From Thecamonas trahens ATCC 50062 (Eukaryota > Apusozoa > Apusomonadida > Apusomonadidae): 64,000 nucleotides of DNA. Of this stretch, positions 40,502 to 50,224 are shown one piece after another. How positions within the stretch are numbered: position 1 is the first letter of the stretch; the number at the start of each line of letters is the position of its first letter. Position numbers and translations under genes: made by a program. Location of the stretch: contig NW_013657656.1 of NCBI RefSeq assembly GCF_000142905.1, positions 282,991-346,990 of the forward strand, in the 5' to 3' direction. The notes below the pieces were generated by a model, which had not been told where the DNA came from, did no database searches, and saw only the letters and a program-made list of their open reading frames with translations.

Positions 40502-41219
40502 GACTGAAATCGTCAGAGTTCCGCGGCGCACACCCGATCGATGCAAGCGGACTTTAGCATCAAGGCCCGATGTCCGCGTCGATGTCCGTGCCAGCGCCGG
40601 CGAGCGAGCCAACCGAGGTGTTCGCTGCCCGCGTTCGGCATGGTGGAGACGACGATGATGGCGAGTTGAACAGTAACGCTGCCCATGACGATGGCGATGC
40701 CGATCGTGGCAATGGCGGCTCTGATGACTTGTGTCGTCTCGGCTTGGGCTCTGGCGTGGGATCTTGGCCTCCCAGGCCTCCTCCGCCTCACACTGGTGCA
40801 TGATCCTGGCTCCAGCCCTCAGTGGACCATGACCAGTACAATGGCTGACTCCATCCGTAGAAACTGTTGCAGACAAAGCGGTGTGGAGTGTGCCATGAGG
40901 CATGATTGGTGCGGTGTCAAGTGTGCAAGGCTGGTGAGTATGTGAGTGGCCGCGGTTTGCCTGCCACAACTGCAACGAGCTACAGGCGGTCTCCACAGTT
41001 GCACAACACGATCACAGCCTCTCTCCCTCTCCTCCTCCGTTACCACCTCAATCAACTTTTGATATCCTTTGATCACCACCTCGATCTTCTTCTCGCCACT
41101 TCGATCTGTGTCTTGATCACGGCTGGTTCCGATGACCAGATCAAGCTGACGCCAGCAACCAGCTCGATCGATGTGATGAGCTAGGTTGGAGATGGGACAG
41201 CAACGAGCTACAGTAGGGG
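40502..41219. other. Gene-poor region with possible 5' exons of the retropepsin gene
   Basis: The minus strand holds a hydrophobic stretch (AAIATIGIAIVMGSVTVQLA, about 40640-40710) in a frame different from the protease. It could be a membrane anchor joined by a splice or frameshift, but no splice pair was convincing. From 40900 to 41219 base composition is more AT-rich and I see no gene. Confidence 0.35.
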
Positions 41220-43103
41220 TTAGGATTGGGGTGAGGTGGCAACGATGAGAACATCGTTACCTGCGGTGGTCACCTCGCCTAGGAGCCGGCTGGTGGTGGG
41301 ATCGATGACACGGTGGTGTGCCCCAGGTGCGAGAGGGCTGATCACCTGATGGACGGCGAGGCCGCGGGCGCAGATGGCAGACTCTACAGCGCGAGCGTGC
41401 TTGGCACAAGCCTCGACTACCAACACCTCAATGGCAACATTGGCAAGCGCATGAAGGACCTCAAGCTCGTCGCCCTCGACGTCGACCTTGACCAGATCGT
41501 AGGTGATGGGAAGGTCGGCGGCGGCAAGCCAGGCGGCGAGATCGCCGATGAGCGGGGCGGCGACGATCTCGCCAGTAGTTGCGCTGCGGGACGACTCGGC
41601 AACGAGCGGTGTCGCATCGCGCCACAGGCCCTCGCCTTGAGTCCCTACGCCTGCAGCGACGTAGGTGAGGTCGAGGTTGATACCACAGTCGGTCTCGAAC
41701 ACAGCGTCGATGACAGGGACAGTGACGTCGCCGTCGGCCACGATACGCGGGGCCACCCGTGCCGGAGCAGCACCGAGCGCACTGGTGATGTTGGGCAAAA
41801 TGCAGCTGCCAGGCTTGGGAAGCGGCTCGATGCACACAGCGCGGCGCACGGCGTACTCGCTCGAGCGCAGGACATGGGCGGTGAAGAGTCCCACATTGGC
41901 GCCTATGTCCAGCATCGTGCCATGGAAAGCAGGTGCCGAGGTGATGGCTGGTCTGTACGCGTTGCGCATAACAATTTCCCAGTACAGAAACAGGCCCTCG
42001 TCCTCGGTCCCCTCCACAAAGCACAAATCGGCAAACGGAATCGGGCCCGTGGCGCTGGGAGGTGGATCAAACGGAGGCCGTGCTCCAGCAATGACATCAG
42101 TTGCGACGCCAACCGCAGCAGGGGAGATCATGCCGTCAACAAGGAGCGGATTGATGGCATCGAGTTGGGCACAAAGTCCCGCATTTGCACTCGGACTGAG
42201 CAGCCTGTCAGCGATAAGCTCCGGGAGCTGGGCGGCGGCATCGAGGGCGGGGACCGGGCGCCAGCGATTGAGCGAGATAGCCACGCCGATCTCGCTCACG
42301 GTATGGACCTGGTGCCACCACCGCGGCGGAACTACAAGCACGTCCCCAGGATGCAACATGAGCCAGATGCCGACCCTGTTGCTTCCTAGAGCGGTCGCCG
42401 ACGACCGCAGCTCGCCCCAGATGGTGGTGTCCTCGTACACGCCCGAGCGCCGAGGACGGACGTCCGGTGAGCCAGGCGCAAGCAGAAGCCAAGCTTTGGT
42501 GCCCGACAGCTGGGCCACCACATTGAAGCCGTAGGCGTCAGCATGCAGCGGTGTACCTGCCCCGTGGGTCGATGCCCAGAGCGCCATTCCCTCGCCGCGT
42601 TCCACGCCGTCCAGCCGATCGCCCAGCACCTCGGCCACGGCATCATACTCATGGCTAGGCAGGGCGTCGAGATGAATGTAGTCAGCGTACGCCCACTTTG
42701 CCGAGTCCTCGGCGTGTGCCTCCAGCGTGCTACGGACGTGGGCCATATCCACGCCGGTCGCCCGCGCAACAGCGAGCCGTGTCGGTGGCGGATCCAGCTC
42801 ACACAGGGCGAGGTTCCACTCTCGTGGCGGCCGCAGCATCGGCGTAAGCCCATCATCGTCATGTGGCAACGGCACTTTGACCCCAGTGTTGACCGATCGC
42901 GAGCCGAGAGCTTCCAGCAGCGGTCCTGTGTTCTCGAGCGGAGTCGCGCCGCCGCGAATGACGATCGGGAGTGACGGACCCAGCTCGCCACCATACGCCG
43001 ACGTCCACAACTCCGATGGCGACATCCCATCTGCCACAACCTCATCCACCACACCACCGAGTGCTTGAGTCTCGGATGCGGCCGTGGTAATCGTTGCCGC
43101 CAT
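41220..43103 (-). CDS. JmjC/cupin-FkbM methyltransferase fusion protein
   Basis: A single exon of 627 residues. Residues 1-320 form a cupin_8/JmjC dioxygenase-like domain of the kind seen in HSPBAP1/FIH relatives. It has an HxD iron motif in GTPLHADAYGFNVVAQLSG, the KAWLLLAPG strand, and HPGDVLVVPPRWWHQVHTV with the distal His. Residues 370-627 form an FkbM-type SAM-dependent methyltransferase: GTMLDIGANVGLFTAHVL (motif I), AVCIEPLP (acidic end of beta 2) and VKVDVEGDELEVLHAL (family signature). Hydroxylase and methyltransferase in one chain suggest sequential modification of one substrate; the substrate is unknown. ATG 43103 begins MAATITTAASETQ. A 256-bp region is shared with the NAGPA-like gene. 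Confidence 0.78.
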   Translation of the reverse strand: MAATITTAASETQALGGVVDEVVADGMSPSELWTSAYGGELGPSLPIVIRGGATPLENTGPLLEALGSRSVNTGVKVPLPHDDDGLTPMLRPPREWNLALCELDPPPTRLAVARATGVDMAHVRSTLEAHAEDSAKWAYADYIHLDALPSHEYDAVAEVLGDRLDGVERGEGMALWASTHGAGTPLHADAYGFNVVAQLSGTKAWLLLAPGSPDVRPRRSGVYEDTTIWGELRSSATALGSNRVGIWLMLHPGDVLVVPPRWWHQVHTVSEIGVAISLNRWRPVPALDAAAQLPELIADRLLSPSANAGLCAQLDAINPLLVDGMISPAAVGVATDVIAGARPPFDPPPSATGPIPFADLCFVEGTEDEGLFLYWEIVMRNAYRPAITSAPAFHGTMLDIGANVGLFTAHVLRSSEYAVRRAVCIEPLPKPGSCILPNITSALGAAPARVAPRIVADGDVTVPVIDAVFETDCGINLDLTYVAAGVGTQGEGLWRDATPLVAESSRSATTGEIVAAPLIGDLAAWLAAADLPITYDLVKVDVEGDELEVLHALANVAIEVLVVEACAKHARAVESAICARGLAVHQVISPLAPGAHHRVIDPTTSRLLGEVTTAGNDVLIVATSPQS

Positions 43104-43359
43104 GGCTTGCGATCAAGAGACGAGTGTGACCGCTGCCGCTCAAGCGATCGGGATAGAGGGAAGGATGGTACTCATCCAAGTTGTGCGGCAGGACATGGCT
43201 ATGACTCTGCAGTGATCTGGTTGGTGTGGTGCTCTCCACTCGCGGATCGGGCCAATCGAAGGCGGCGTCGTTTGCAGACTTGGCGACGTCAGCAGCGCCA
43301 GGGCGGCCGATTCTGTCTGGCCTTGTTGCACTTGTCGGTACGCACGGTAATTGCTGACC
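43104..43359. promoter_or_regulatory. Short divergent promoter region (256 bp)
   Basis: Both flanking genes start outward from here, so promoters are probably shared. No TATA-like or initiator element can be assigned with confidence. Confidence 0.45.
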
Positions 43360-44358
43360 ATGGCAACGAATACAGACACTGGCGCAACCAACGCGATGGA
43401 GAGTCTCCGGCATGGTCTGGTAGTGATCAAGGCCAATAGTGGTGTGGCTTGGGAGGTGGGCGTCGGCGCTTGGGTGACGAGCGAGTCGTTTCCGGTCTGG
43501 CATTCGACGGTGATCGAGGGCTGTCCGCCGAGTGCGGCACAGGTGGACCTGCTACAGATGCAGGGGAAAGCGATAGATGTGTGGGCGAAGGAGGCTGCTG
43601 GCGACGGTGCTCTGGCGGTGATCAATGGCATGCAGTCCAACTACTATCATGGGTATCAGTTTGCTGTGGTCGATGGCATCGCTCTCCGGCCGCCAAGCTA
43701 CGCAGACAAGCCGCAGTTCTCACTCGCGCCACAAGATCTTGTGGCCGGCGACATGGACCCATTCTTTTGGGTTTTTGAGACGTGCTCCACACCAGGCCTG
43801 GTGCGGGTCGAGGTCGATGCTGACGCCGGTGGAGTTGTAAGCGAGGTGAGCAGCGGACGTGTGATTGAGAGCGGGTTGACCGTAATGCCGCTGGTGGTCG
43901 ACTCGGCCGACGCGAGCGACGGCATCCACCATGTTGATCCGAGGGCGGAGCGCGTCGGCCCTAACAGTGTCATGTGGCAGAAGCCGCGGTCTGCTGCGTT
44001 TTCTGTCATCGGCGTCGACAGCAGTGGCCGGGTCGTCACGTTTTGCGTGCTGGAGCCAGTGACAGTAGCCGAGCTCGTCGTGCGACTGCTCGACGCGGGC
44101 ATGGAATGTGCGGGCTTGCTTGGCGGCTCGGCTGACGTGGGCCTGTGGACAGCCGACTGCGGGGTGCTGGCCGATGCCGAGGTAACTGCCCGATGGGCCG
44201 GCATCGATGGTGCGGCACGCGAGCCGCTCTCTGAGGGCGAGCTGGTGGTAGCACAGGCGGACGCAGGCTCCAAGCGGGTCGGAGAGACCAAGCGCAAGCT
44301 CAACATGGCGCTCATACTGCGGCGCACAGGTGTCACTACTCATGGCGAACGAGAATGA
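43360..44358 (+). CDS. Phosphodiester glycosidase (NAGPA/DUF2233)-like protein
   Basis: About 332 residues from ATG 43360. The pattern fits the NAGPA/DUF2233 domain: an early ALAVINGMQSNYYHGYQFAVVDGI (family: NG-(G/x)xF...G..V.DG), then FSVIGVDSSGRVVTFCVLE and, before the end, ELVVRLLDAGMECAGLLGG followed by SADVGLW, in the place of the family's LDGGGS turn. The Asp and one Gly of that turn are changed (LLGGSA), so catalytic competence is doubtful. Family members remove terminal sugars linked by a phosphodiester. No signal peptide is evident. The 3' end overlaps the next gene by 23 bases. Confidence 0.45.
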   Translation: MATNTDTGATNAMESLRHGLVVIKANSGVAWEVGVGAWVTSESFPVWHSTVIEGCPPSAAQVDLLQMQGKAIDVWAKEAAGDGALAVINGMQSNYYHGYQFAVVDGIALRPPSYADKPQFSLAPQDLVAGDMDPFFWVFETCSTPGLVRVEVDADAGGVVSEVSSGRVIESGLTVMPLVVDSADASDGIHHVDPRAERVGPNSVMWQKPRSAAFSVIGVDSSGRVVTFCVLEPVTVAELVVRLLDAGMECAGLLGGSADVGLWTADCGVLADAEVTARWAGIDGAAREPLSEGELVVAQADAGSKRVGETKRKLNMALILRRTGVTTHGERE

Positions 44359-45364
44359 CCGGGATTTCGCCGTCGTAGTCGGAGGCTGCGGCCGATGACG
44401 CCGCAGCCGACGGCGAGACCGAGAGCTGTGAGCGTGCGGTACGCGAGGTGGTGGAGCGCGGCGCCCGTGGCGACGGGATCACCGCTGATGTAGGCAGGCG
44501 GACAAAGTCGGCAGCGAGGGCGACGTTGGCAGACACATCCGGTGGCGGCTCAAAGTGGCGGCGAGTGCGCGAGAGGATCTTGGACGGCTTACGGGCGGCT
44601 CGCTGTGGTGAGGCATGGTGGCGGTCAGGCGAGGCGTCGACAACCAACGGTTCCTCGTAACCCGGCGGGACAACGACAGACACAATCTTAGGGGCCATGA
44701 TGACCTTTGTGTGGCGCATCATTCGCTGCAGCTGAACGCGAAGGCGTTCGTCATCGGTGTGCGGCCGCAAATTCCGTGAGAATTTTGTCTGTGCCTCCCG
44801 CTCGCGCTCCTTGGCGGCCTGCTCCTTGATGCGCTTCTTGGCGGCTTGAATGACCGCATCGCGCGACCTTCGTTCATCGGCGTCGACCGCGTTGATGTTC
44901 TTGGTGTGAATGGTCCATGGTTTGGCATGCTGTGCCACAGAGTGATCTCCAGCCTTGCCATCTGTGGTACCTTTTTGCTTCTCCACCTTGTTGCCATCCG
45001 TCTGTCTCTTTCTCCTGGCAGTTCGTGCGCGGGAGGAAGAGGTCCGTCTCCTTGCCCGACGAGCAGAGGAGCGGTCTTTGGCTGAGACCGAGCCAGCCAC
45101 GGCGATTGAAGTACGAACAGCGGCAGCAGCACGCGCATCGACCTCTTTCTCAGCTCGTGACGCCGCAGCACGGGCAGCAGCAGCAGATCGAGCCCTTGCC
45201 TTTGCCCTTGCCCTCGCCGCAGCATCTGCCCCAGCCCGCCACTGCTCCTCCTCTGCCTTGAGTGCACGCAGTGCACAGTAAAAGGCTCCTGACCGAGTAC
45301 GCTGCTCTGCCGTGGAGGCTAGTGTCGACTTTCCTGGTCCGTGACCCTGCCCTCGGCTTCGCAT
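44336..45364 (-). CDS. Basic Ala/Arg-rich protein, function unknown
   Basis: About 342 residues from ATG 45364. The N-terminal third is an Ala/Arg coiled helix (AAARARAKARARSAAAARAA), the middle is Lys-rich (RRKRQTDGNKVEKQK), and a helical segment AAKKRIKEQAAKEREREAQT precedes KFSRNLRPHTDDERLRVQLQ. The C-terminus is Ser-rich and ends GEIPVILVRHE. The high positive charge suggests nucleic acid or microtubule binding, but no family is recognised. Downstream of N6AMT1 on the same strand, with 294 bp between. Confidence 0.5.
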   Translation of the reverse strand: MRSRGQGHGPGKSTLASTAEQRTRSGAFYCALRALKAEEEQWRAGADAAARARAKARARSAAAARAAASRAEKEVDARAAAAVRTSIAVAGSVSAKDRSSARRARRRTSSSRARTARRKRQTDGNKVEKQKGTTDGKAGDHSVAQHAKPWTIHTKNINAVDADERRSRDAVIQAAKKRIKEQAAKEREREAQTKFSRNLRPHTDDERLRVQLQRMMRHTKVIMAPKIVSVVVPPGYEEPLVVDASPDRHHASPQRAARKPSKILSRTRRHFEPPPDVSANVALAADFVRLPTSAVIPSPRAPRSTTSRTARSQLSVSPSAAASSAAASDYDGEIPVILVRHE

Positions 45365-45658
45365 GGCTGGGCGGGAAGGGCGGGGAGTTGGGAGGGGACG
45401 GTGAGCGTGGGCGTTAAGTGGTTGGCTGCCAGCGAGTGGCAGTTTGCGGGAAAGCCGGAGCGGTGGCAAGGGCCGGAGGGGAACGAGCGGATCGGAACTG
45501 ATCGAGGCGGTGGGTGTTTGAAATGGTGTGTTCTAGATGGAGATCGGGTGGCGGGGTAAGCTTAGGTGGTCGTGGGTGGTCGTGGGGTGGCCATGGGAGC
45601 GACGTCATCTTCGGCCGGTGCATCACATGGACGAGGGCATGGTTGGGCAGCGGCTAGA

Positions 45659-46390
45659 CTACGACGAGGAAGGGCTGGTGGAAAGAGCTTGCGCGACAAT
45701 GCGGAGGATGGAGAGCGACTCGATGCCGGCCTGGGTGGAGGCGATGGTGGTCGAGTCGTAGCCAAGAGCACTCAGCATGCTCTGGACCTCGGGCGGATCG
45801 TTCTCGGCCAACAGTAGCAGGTAGGCGACGCCATCGGGCGCCAGCAGCGATAGCCAGTGCGGCAGAGCTTGGTCGAGAACCTCGCGCCCGCGGATGCCTC
45901 CGGCCCAGGACGCCACGATGCCGTCAGAGGCGATCTCCTCTGTTGGTGTCGGCACGTACGGCGGGTTGAACAACAGCACGTGGGCAAGCTGGCCGACCTC
46001 TGGCGCAAGATCCTGACGCGCATCAGCCTGGACACACTGGAGCGAGTCGGCTGGCAGGCCCGATGCGTCCCATGTCGTCCGCGTCGCCTCGAGAGCGACG
46101 GAGTTGACGTCGACGGCAATGTACGCCGGCGGCGCCGCAGCATCCTCGCCGATGCCCATGGCCACACCAGCCAGAACAAAGCCTGATCCCGCACCCAGTT
46201 CTAAAACTGTCAGCGGAGCGCCAGGCGGAGGCAGATAGCTCGCCACGTCGGCGAGGACGCTGTCGAGGAGCAGGAAAGAGTCCTCCGAAGGCGGATACAC
46301 GTTCTCCTTGAATGACGAGTTGGTGAAGAGATGCGAGTACTCGGGCTCCACCCCGCCTGTCACACTCCTGCCTACTCTCTCGTCGGTCAT
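45659..46390 (-). CDS. N6AMT1: N6AMT1/Mtq2-type glutamine methyltransferase
   Basis: 243 residues from ATG 46390. The enzyme uses SAM to methylate the Gln of the GGQ loop in release factor eRF1 (with TRMT112) in the cytosol. Visible features are VYPPSEDSFLLLDSV (VYEPAEDTFLLLDAL in human), motif I LELGAGSGFVLAGVA, YIAVDVNSVALEAT, the catalytic NPPY in LLFNPPYVPTPTEEI, and the family-specific DGIVASWAGGIRGREVLDQ. Length matches the human protein (214) with small extensions. All core residues are present. The TRMT112 partner is not in this window. Confidence 0.92.
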   Translation of the reverse strand: MTDERVGRSVTGGVEPEYSHLFTNSSFKENVYPPSEDSFLLLDSVLADVASYLPPPGAPLTVLELGAGSGFVLAGVAMGIGEDAAAPPAYIAVDVNSVALEATRTTWDASGLPADSLQCVQADARQDLAPEVGQLAHVLLFNPPYVPTPTEEIASDGIVASWAGGIRGREVLDQALPHWLSLLAPDGVAYLLLLAENDPPEVQSMLSALGYDSTTIASTQAGIESLSILRIVAQALSTSPSSS

Positions 46391-46965
46391 TAGCGGTGAG
46401 TGGGTCGAGTGGTCTGGTTGGCCTGCCCTCGCTCTCGCGCTCGCACTCGCCCTCGCCGTCGTTCCATCGGATGTGAGTGAGTCGTCGGTCAACCGGGCGG
46501 GTGTCCGTCACCCTCAGTCACCCGAGCGGAAGACGCAGCCACACATCCACTCATCGACCATAGCCATCAACTAGGTAATGGTGGCTGTGTGTTGATCAGA
46601 TAAGATCGGGACGTGTTGGGAGTCTGGGTAAGGTGGTGGCGGTATCCACGTACCTACCCCCCTACCCCCCCCCCCCCGCCGCCCGCCAGCGGAAGTGTCA
46701 GTGGAAGGCACAGGCACTAGCCATGTTCCACCCCGTCACCCACCCCACTCTGTCTCCCCCACCCCCACCCCCACAAGTCGTTCCCCCTCATCGCCGTGAT
46801 GGCGCGTACTCCAGAGGAAGTGTATGTTGTCGAATAAGAGAGGGAGGGAGAGGGTGGGGGGTGGAGGGGAGGTGGGGGGAAGCGGGTGACCTGACACAGG
46901 TCGCTCATGGTGGCATGATGTTCATGAACGATGGCATAGTCATAGAGAAGGGATAGGAAGGGGGG

Positions 46966-47011
<46 letters not shown>

Positions 47012-47108
47012 GCATACTTACTGGTGAGAGGCTATGATATGTATGTGTGTATGTATGTATGTATGGCGGGGGGTTGTGGCTGGCTGGCTGGCTGGCGGAG
47101 GGGAATAG
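46391..47108. other. Divergent region between N6AMT1 and UBE3A, with (AG)n repeat
   Basis: Contains C runs (near 46662-46678), an (AG)n tract at 46969-47004, and a short TATG repeat (47041-47063). The first exon of the UBE3A gene probably lies here, because the AZUL-domain exon opens at an acceptor near 47107, but the start codon could not be fixed. Confidence 0.45.
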
Positions 47109-49525
47109 GCGGGAGTACGCAAAGCAACTCGTGCTTCGATTTAATGGACAGCTGCTGGAAGGGTGTGAGGATGAGGCCTGTCGCAATCCAGAGTGTGCGA
47201 GGAATGCTGCAGAGCCATACTCGCCCAATACAGCCTTTACTACGGCTCTTGATATGGCTAGGCGTCCCGAGCCGGAGCAGTTCCTCTGCCCAGAGTACAA
47301 TGCCGCCCATCCATCGCCGGGGAAGGAAGAGGTTGATGAAGAAGAAGACGAGGCAGAAGAGGCTGGACTCTCGCTGATGGAGCGGATGGCCACTGGAGAG
47401 CCGCTGGAAATCGATTTGGATACCAGCCCGATGTTGGCCTCGCTGGCGCCGCTGCTGGCACCGCATGAGGACGACGGCGCGCCCGAGGTTGTTGATCCCA
47501 CCCCGGGCTCCGACTCGGCAGCTATTGTCTCGCGGACCGTTGTTCTTCACCGTCAAGAGGTCAAGCCGGAAGAACTGTCGCTGACGCTGGAGAGCCTGCG
47601 CGAGTCGCTTGCGGCGGCAGCGGCGGCCGGTGAGTACACCCAGCTCATCCGCCGGCTGCGGCAGGTGTTTGGCTCGACAAGCTTGCTGGGCGCGGCCTTT
47701 CTTGCCCCCGGGACAGACAACGCCAACGCTGACGAGTGGGGCACGGTGCTCGATGAAGTGACGGCGGCGTACGAAGCGTTGTACGCGGTGGACGAGCCGA
47801 TGGTGGCGACGGCGGTGCGGCAGGCGGCCGAGTACCTGATGATCGACCAGGCGGTGGCGGCACCGATGCTGCGATCACACATCGAGCTGCGTCAGTTTGT
47901 GATTGTCCTGCTCAACCCGTACCTGCTCGACGAGGATGCAGCGAACTTGCTGCGCAAGACCGCGCTTGCCGTGGCATCACTGTCCGACGCCCTCAAGCAG
48001 GTCCTCGTCCGCTGGTTCGCCGCCTGGCCACGTCGCCACCTCTCGAACCTGGTAGCCACGCTCCAGTCATTTGTCCTCCTTCGCTCGGTCTCGGTCCCCT
48101 CGCTCAACCCGCACACTGACGTGCCGATTATCTCGGTGGTCAAGATTCTCGCGCTCACCCACGCGGGCAACGAGCGGCGGGCGAACGCGTGGCGCGAGGC
48201 CCGGCTTGGTGAGCTTAGCGACGACGCCGCTCCCCTGCCACTCACCGACTTTTACAACGACACCGTCAACGGGCATGACTTTCTGGATCTGGTGCAGGAC
48301 TACGAGACGTGGATTAACTCGTCGGGCGGTGAGTTCTCGTTTTGCGCCTACCCGTTCCTCCTCGACGCCGCCACCAAGGCTGACATTGTCTTTCTCGAGT
48401 CGGAGCTCCAAATGCGGCAGGAGGGCCGCCGCGCCATGATCCAGTCGATTTTGTCGGGCCCGGTCTCGCCCTATCTGGTCCTGTGTCCGGCGCGACAACA
48501 TCATCGAGGACACGCTCAACCAGCTGGCGCGGTACCCAAACGACATGAAGAAGGAGATGAAGGTCAAGTTTGTTGGCGAGGAAGGCGTCGACGAAGGCGG
48601 CGTCCGCAAGGAGTTCTTCCAGGTCATCGTCCGCGAGCTCTTTGACGCCCGGTTCGGCATGTTTGCCTTTGACGAGGAGACCGGCTCGTACTACTTTAAC
48701 CCGGCCAGCCTCGAGGGGGAGCGCGAGTTCAAGCTCTGCGGCATCGTCCTTGGCCTCGCCATCTACAACAAGGTCATCATCGACATGCACTTTCCACGGG
48801 TCGTCTACAACCGGCTCTGCGGGCTCACTCCAAACCTCGCAGACCTCATCGACGCCATGCCAGCCGTCGGGCGCAACCTCAAGTACATCCGCGACGAGTT
48901 TGACGGCGACTACGCCGACCTCGCACTGTTCTTCGAGTACGAGTATGACAACTTTGGCCAGGTCGTCACCGTCGAGCTCTGTGATGGCGGCTCGGAGCGG
49001 GCGGTGACCGCCGACAACGTCGCCGAGTACGTCGATCGCTACGTCCGGTACGTTCTCGTCGATGCGGTCGAGGCCCAGTTTGGCGCCTTTGCCGAAGGCT
49101 TCCGCTCGGTCGTCGGCTCGGATGCGCCGCATGCCGCCGTCTCGCTCTTTGCGCCGTCAGAGCTCGAGCTCCTCATCTGTGGCTCGGAAGAGCTCGACTT
49201 TACCGCTCTCGAGGAGGTGACTCGCTACGAGGGCTTTGACGACAATGACCCGACGGTCCGCGCCTTTTGGGAAGTTGTCCACGAGTTTGACGTCGAGATG
49301 AAGAAGAAGCTCCTGTTCTTCACCACCGGCTCGGACCGGGTGCCCATCAAAGGCCTCAAGGCGCTCAACTTTGTCGTCATGCGCGCTGGTGGCGACTCGG
49401 ATCGGCTGCCGACCTCGCACACTTGCTACAACACCATCCTCCTTCCGCCGTACGAGTCCAAGGACAAGCTCCGTACCCTGCTCATCAAGGCCCTCTCAAA
49501 CGCCGAGGGCTTTGGCATGCTCTGA
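47109..49525 (+). CDS. UBE3A: HECT E3 ubiquitin ligase UBE3A/E6AP (apparent frameshift)
   Basis: The N-terminus is an AZUL zinc domain (EYAKQLVLRFNGQLLEGCED then EACRNPECARN), a feature specific to E6AP. The middle is helical. The HECT domain starts near KKEMKVKFVGEEGVDEGGVR and includes FFQVIVRELF, FNPASLEGEREFKLCGIVLG, ELLICGSEELDFTALEE, and the catalytic Cys in LPTSHTCYNTILLPPY (codon 49424), ending AEGFGML exactly like human UBE3A. The frame changes at 48484: PYLVL is followed one base later by VRRDNIIEDTLNQL, so one base is extra or two are missing. Corrected length is about 806 residues. The 5' exon is not resolved. The ligase transfers ubiquitin from UBE2L3-type E2s to substrates. Confidence 0.9.
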
Positions 49526-49540
49526 GCCCCGTCGCCGGCC

Positions 49541-50224
49541 TCACCGCTCCGACTCGCGCATCTCGGCATCGTACTCTTCAGGGCTCAGCCGGCCGTCCCA
49601 CAGCCCACCGATGTCGTACTCGGCGTCGGCAGCCTCAGTCATAAAGTGAATGAGCACTTCGCCAGTGTCCAGGACCCACCAGTCTCCGCGCGAGCCCGGT
49701 CGTTGCAGGAGCGCCGTCCCAACCTGCGGGTACGGCCGCCGCTTGAGCTGCGCGTGCGCCGAGCGGGCCAGCGCCGCCACGTGCCGCTTCGACTTGCCCA
49801 CCGTCACCACTAGATGCTCGACAACATCCAGCGAGTCACCGACATCAAAGACTTGCACCTTGCCGCCAGCCTCGTCCAGCATCGCCGCCACCGCATCGAC
49901 CGGCAGCCGAAGGCTCTCTAGCGCCTCTTCCAGCCGCCCGCTTGTCTTGGCTTCATCCAGCGCCGCAGCCTGTTCCGCAAGTACCTGGTCCAGCGCAGCA
50001 GCCGCAGAGCCCCTCACTGCCTTGCCCCTTGTCGCCTCGTCCGCTCCTGCCTCATGGCCAGCCTCCACATCGGCCACGTCCTCGGTCAGCGCCTCGGCCT
50101 CCAGCAGCTCCTTGAGCCCCTCGAGCGGGTTGCGGCCGCTCGGGCCCTTGTCCAGTCTCCAGGCAGCAGCCATCAACCCCCGCCCGCATGTCGTCTGCAC
50201 CGTCCTCTGCCAGAGCCGAAGCAT
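49541..50224 (-). CDS. Mitochondrial ribosome silencing factor (RsfS/MALSU1, Iojap family)
   Basis: 227 residues from ATG 50224. The N-terminus is a likely mitochondrial presequence (MLRLWQRTVQTTCGRGLMAA), followed by an Ala/Glu-rich linker. The conserved domain spans about 115-220: VQVFDVGDSLDVVEHLVVTV, GKSKRHVAALARSAHAQL and WWVLDTGEVLIHFMTEAADA, ending with a Tyr and the IGGLWDG of the family's Y.LE.LW signature. RsfS proteins bind bL14 and hold the large subunit apart from the small one; MALSU1 assists mitoribosome assembly. The stop is 15 bp from the UBE3A stop. It is divergent from DCP1 across 501 bp. Confidence 0.85.
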   Translation of the reverse strand: MLRLWQRTVQTTCGRGLMAAAWRLDKGPSGRNPLEGLKELLEAEALTEDVADVEAGHEAGADEATRGKAVRGSAAAALDQVLAEQAAALDEAKTSGRLEEALESLRLPVDAVAAMLDEAGGKVQVFDVGDSLDVVEHLVVTVGKSKRHVAALARSAHAQLKRRPYPQVGTALLQRPGSRGDWWVLDTGEVLIHFMTEAADAEYDIGGLWDGRLSPEEYDAEMRESER

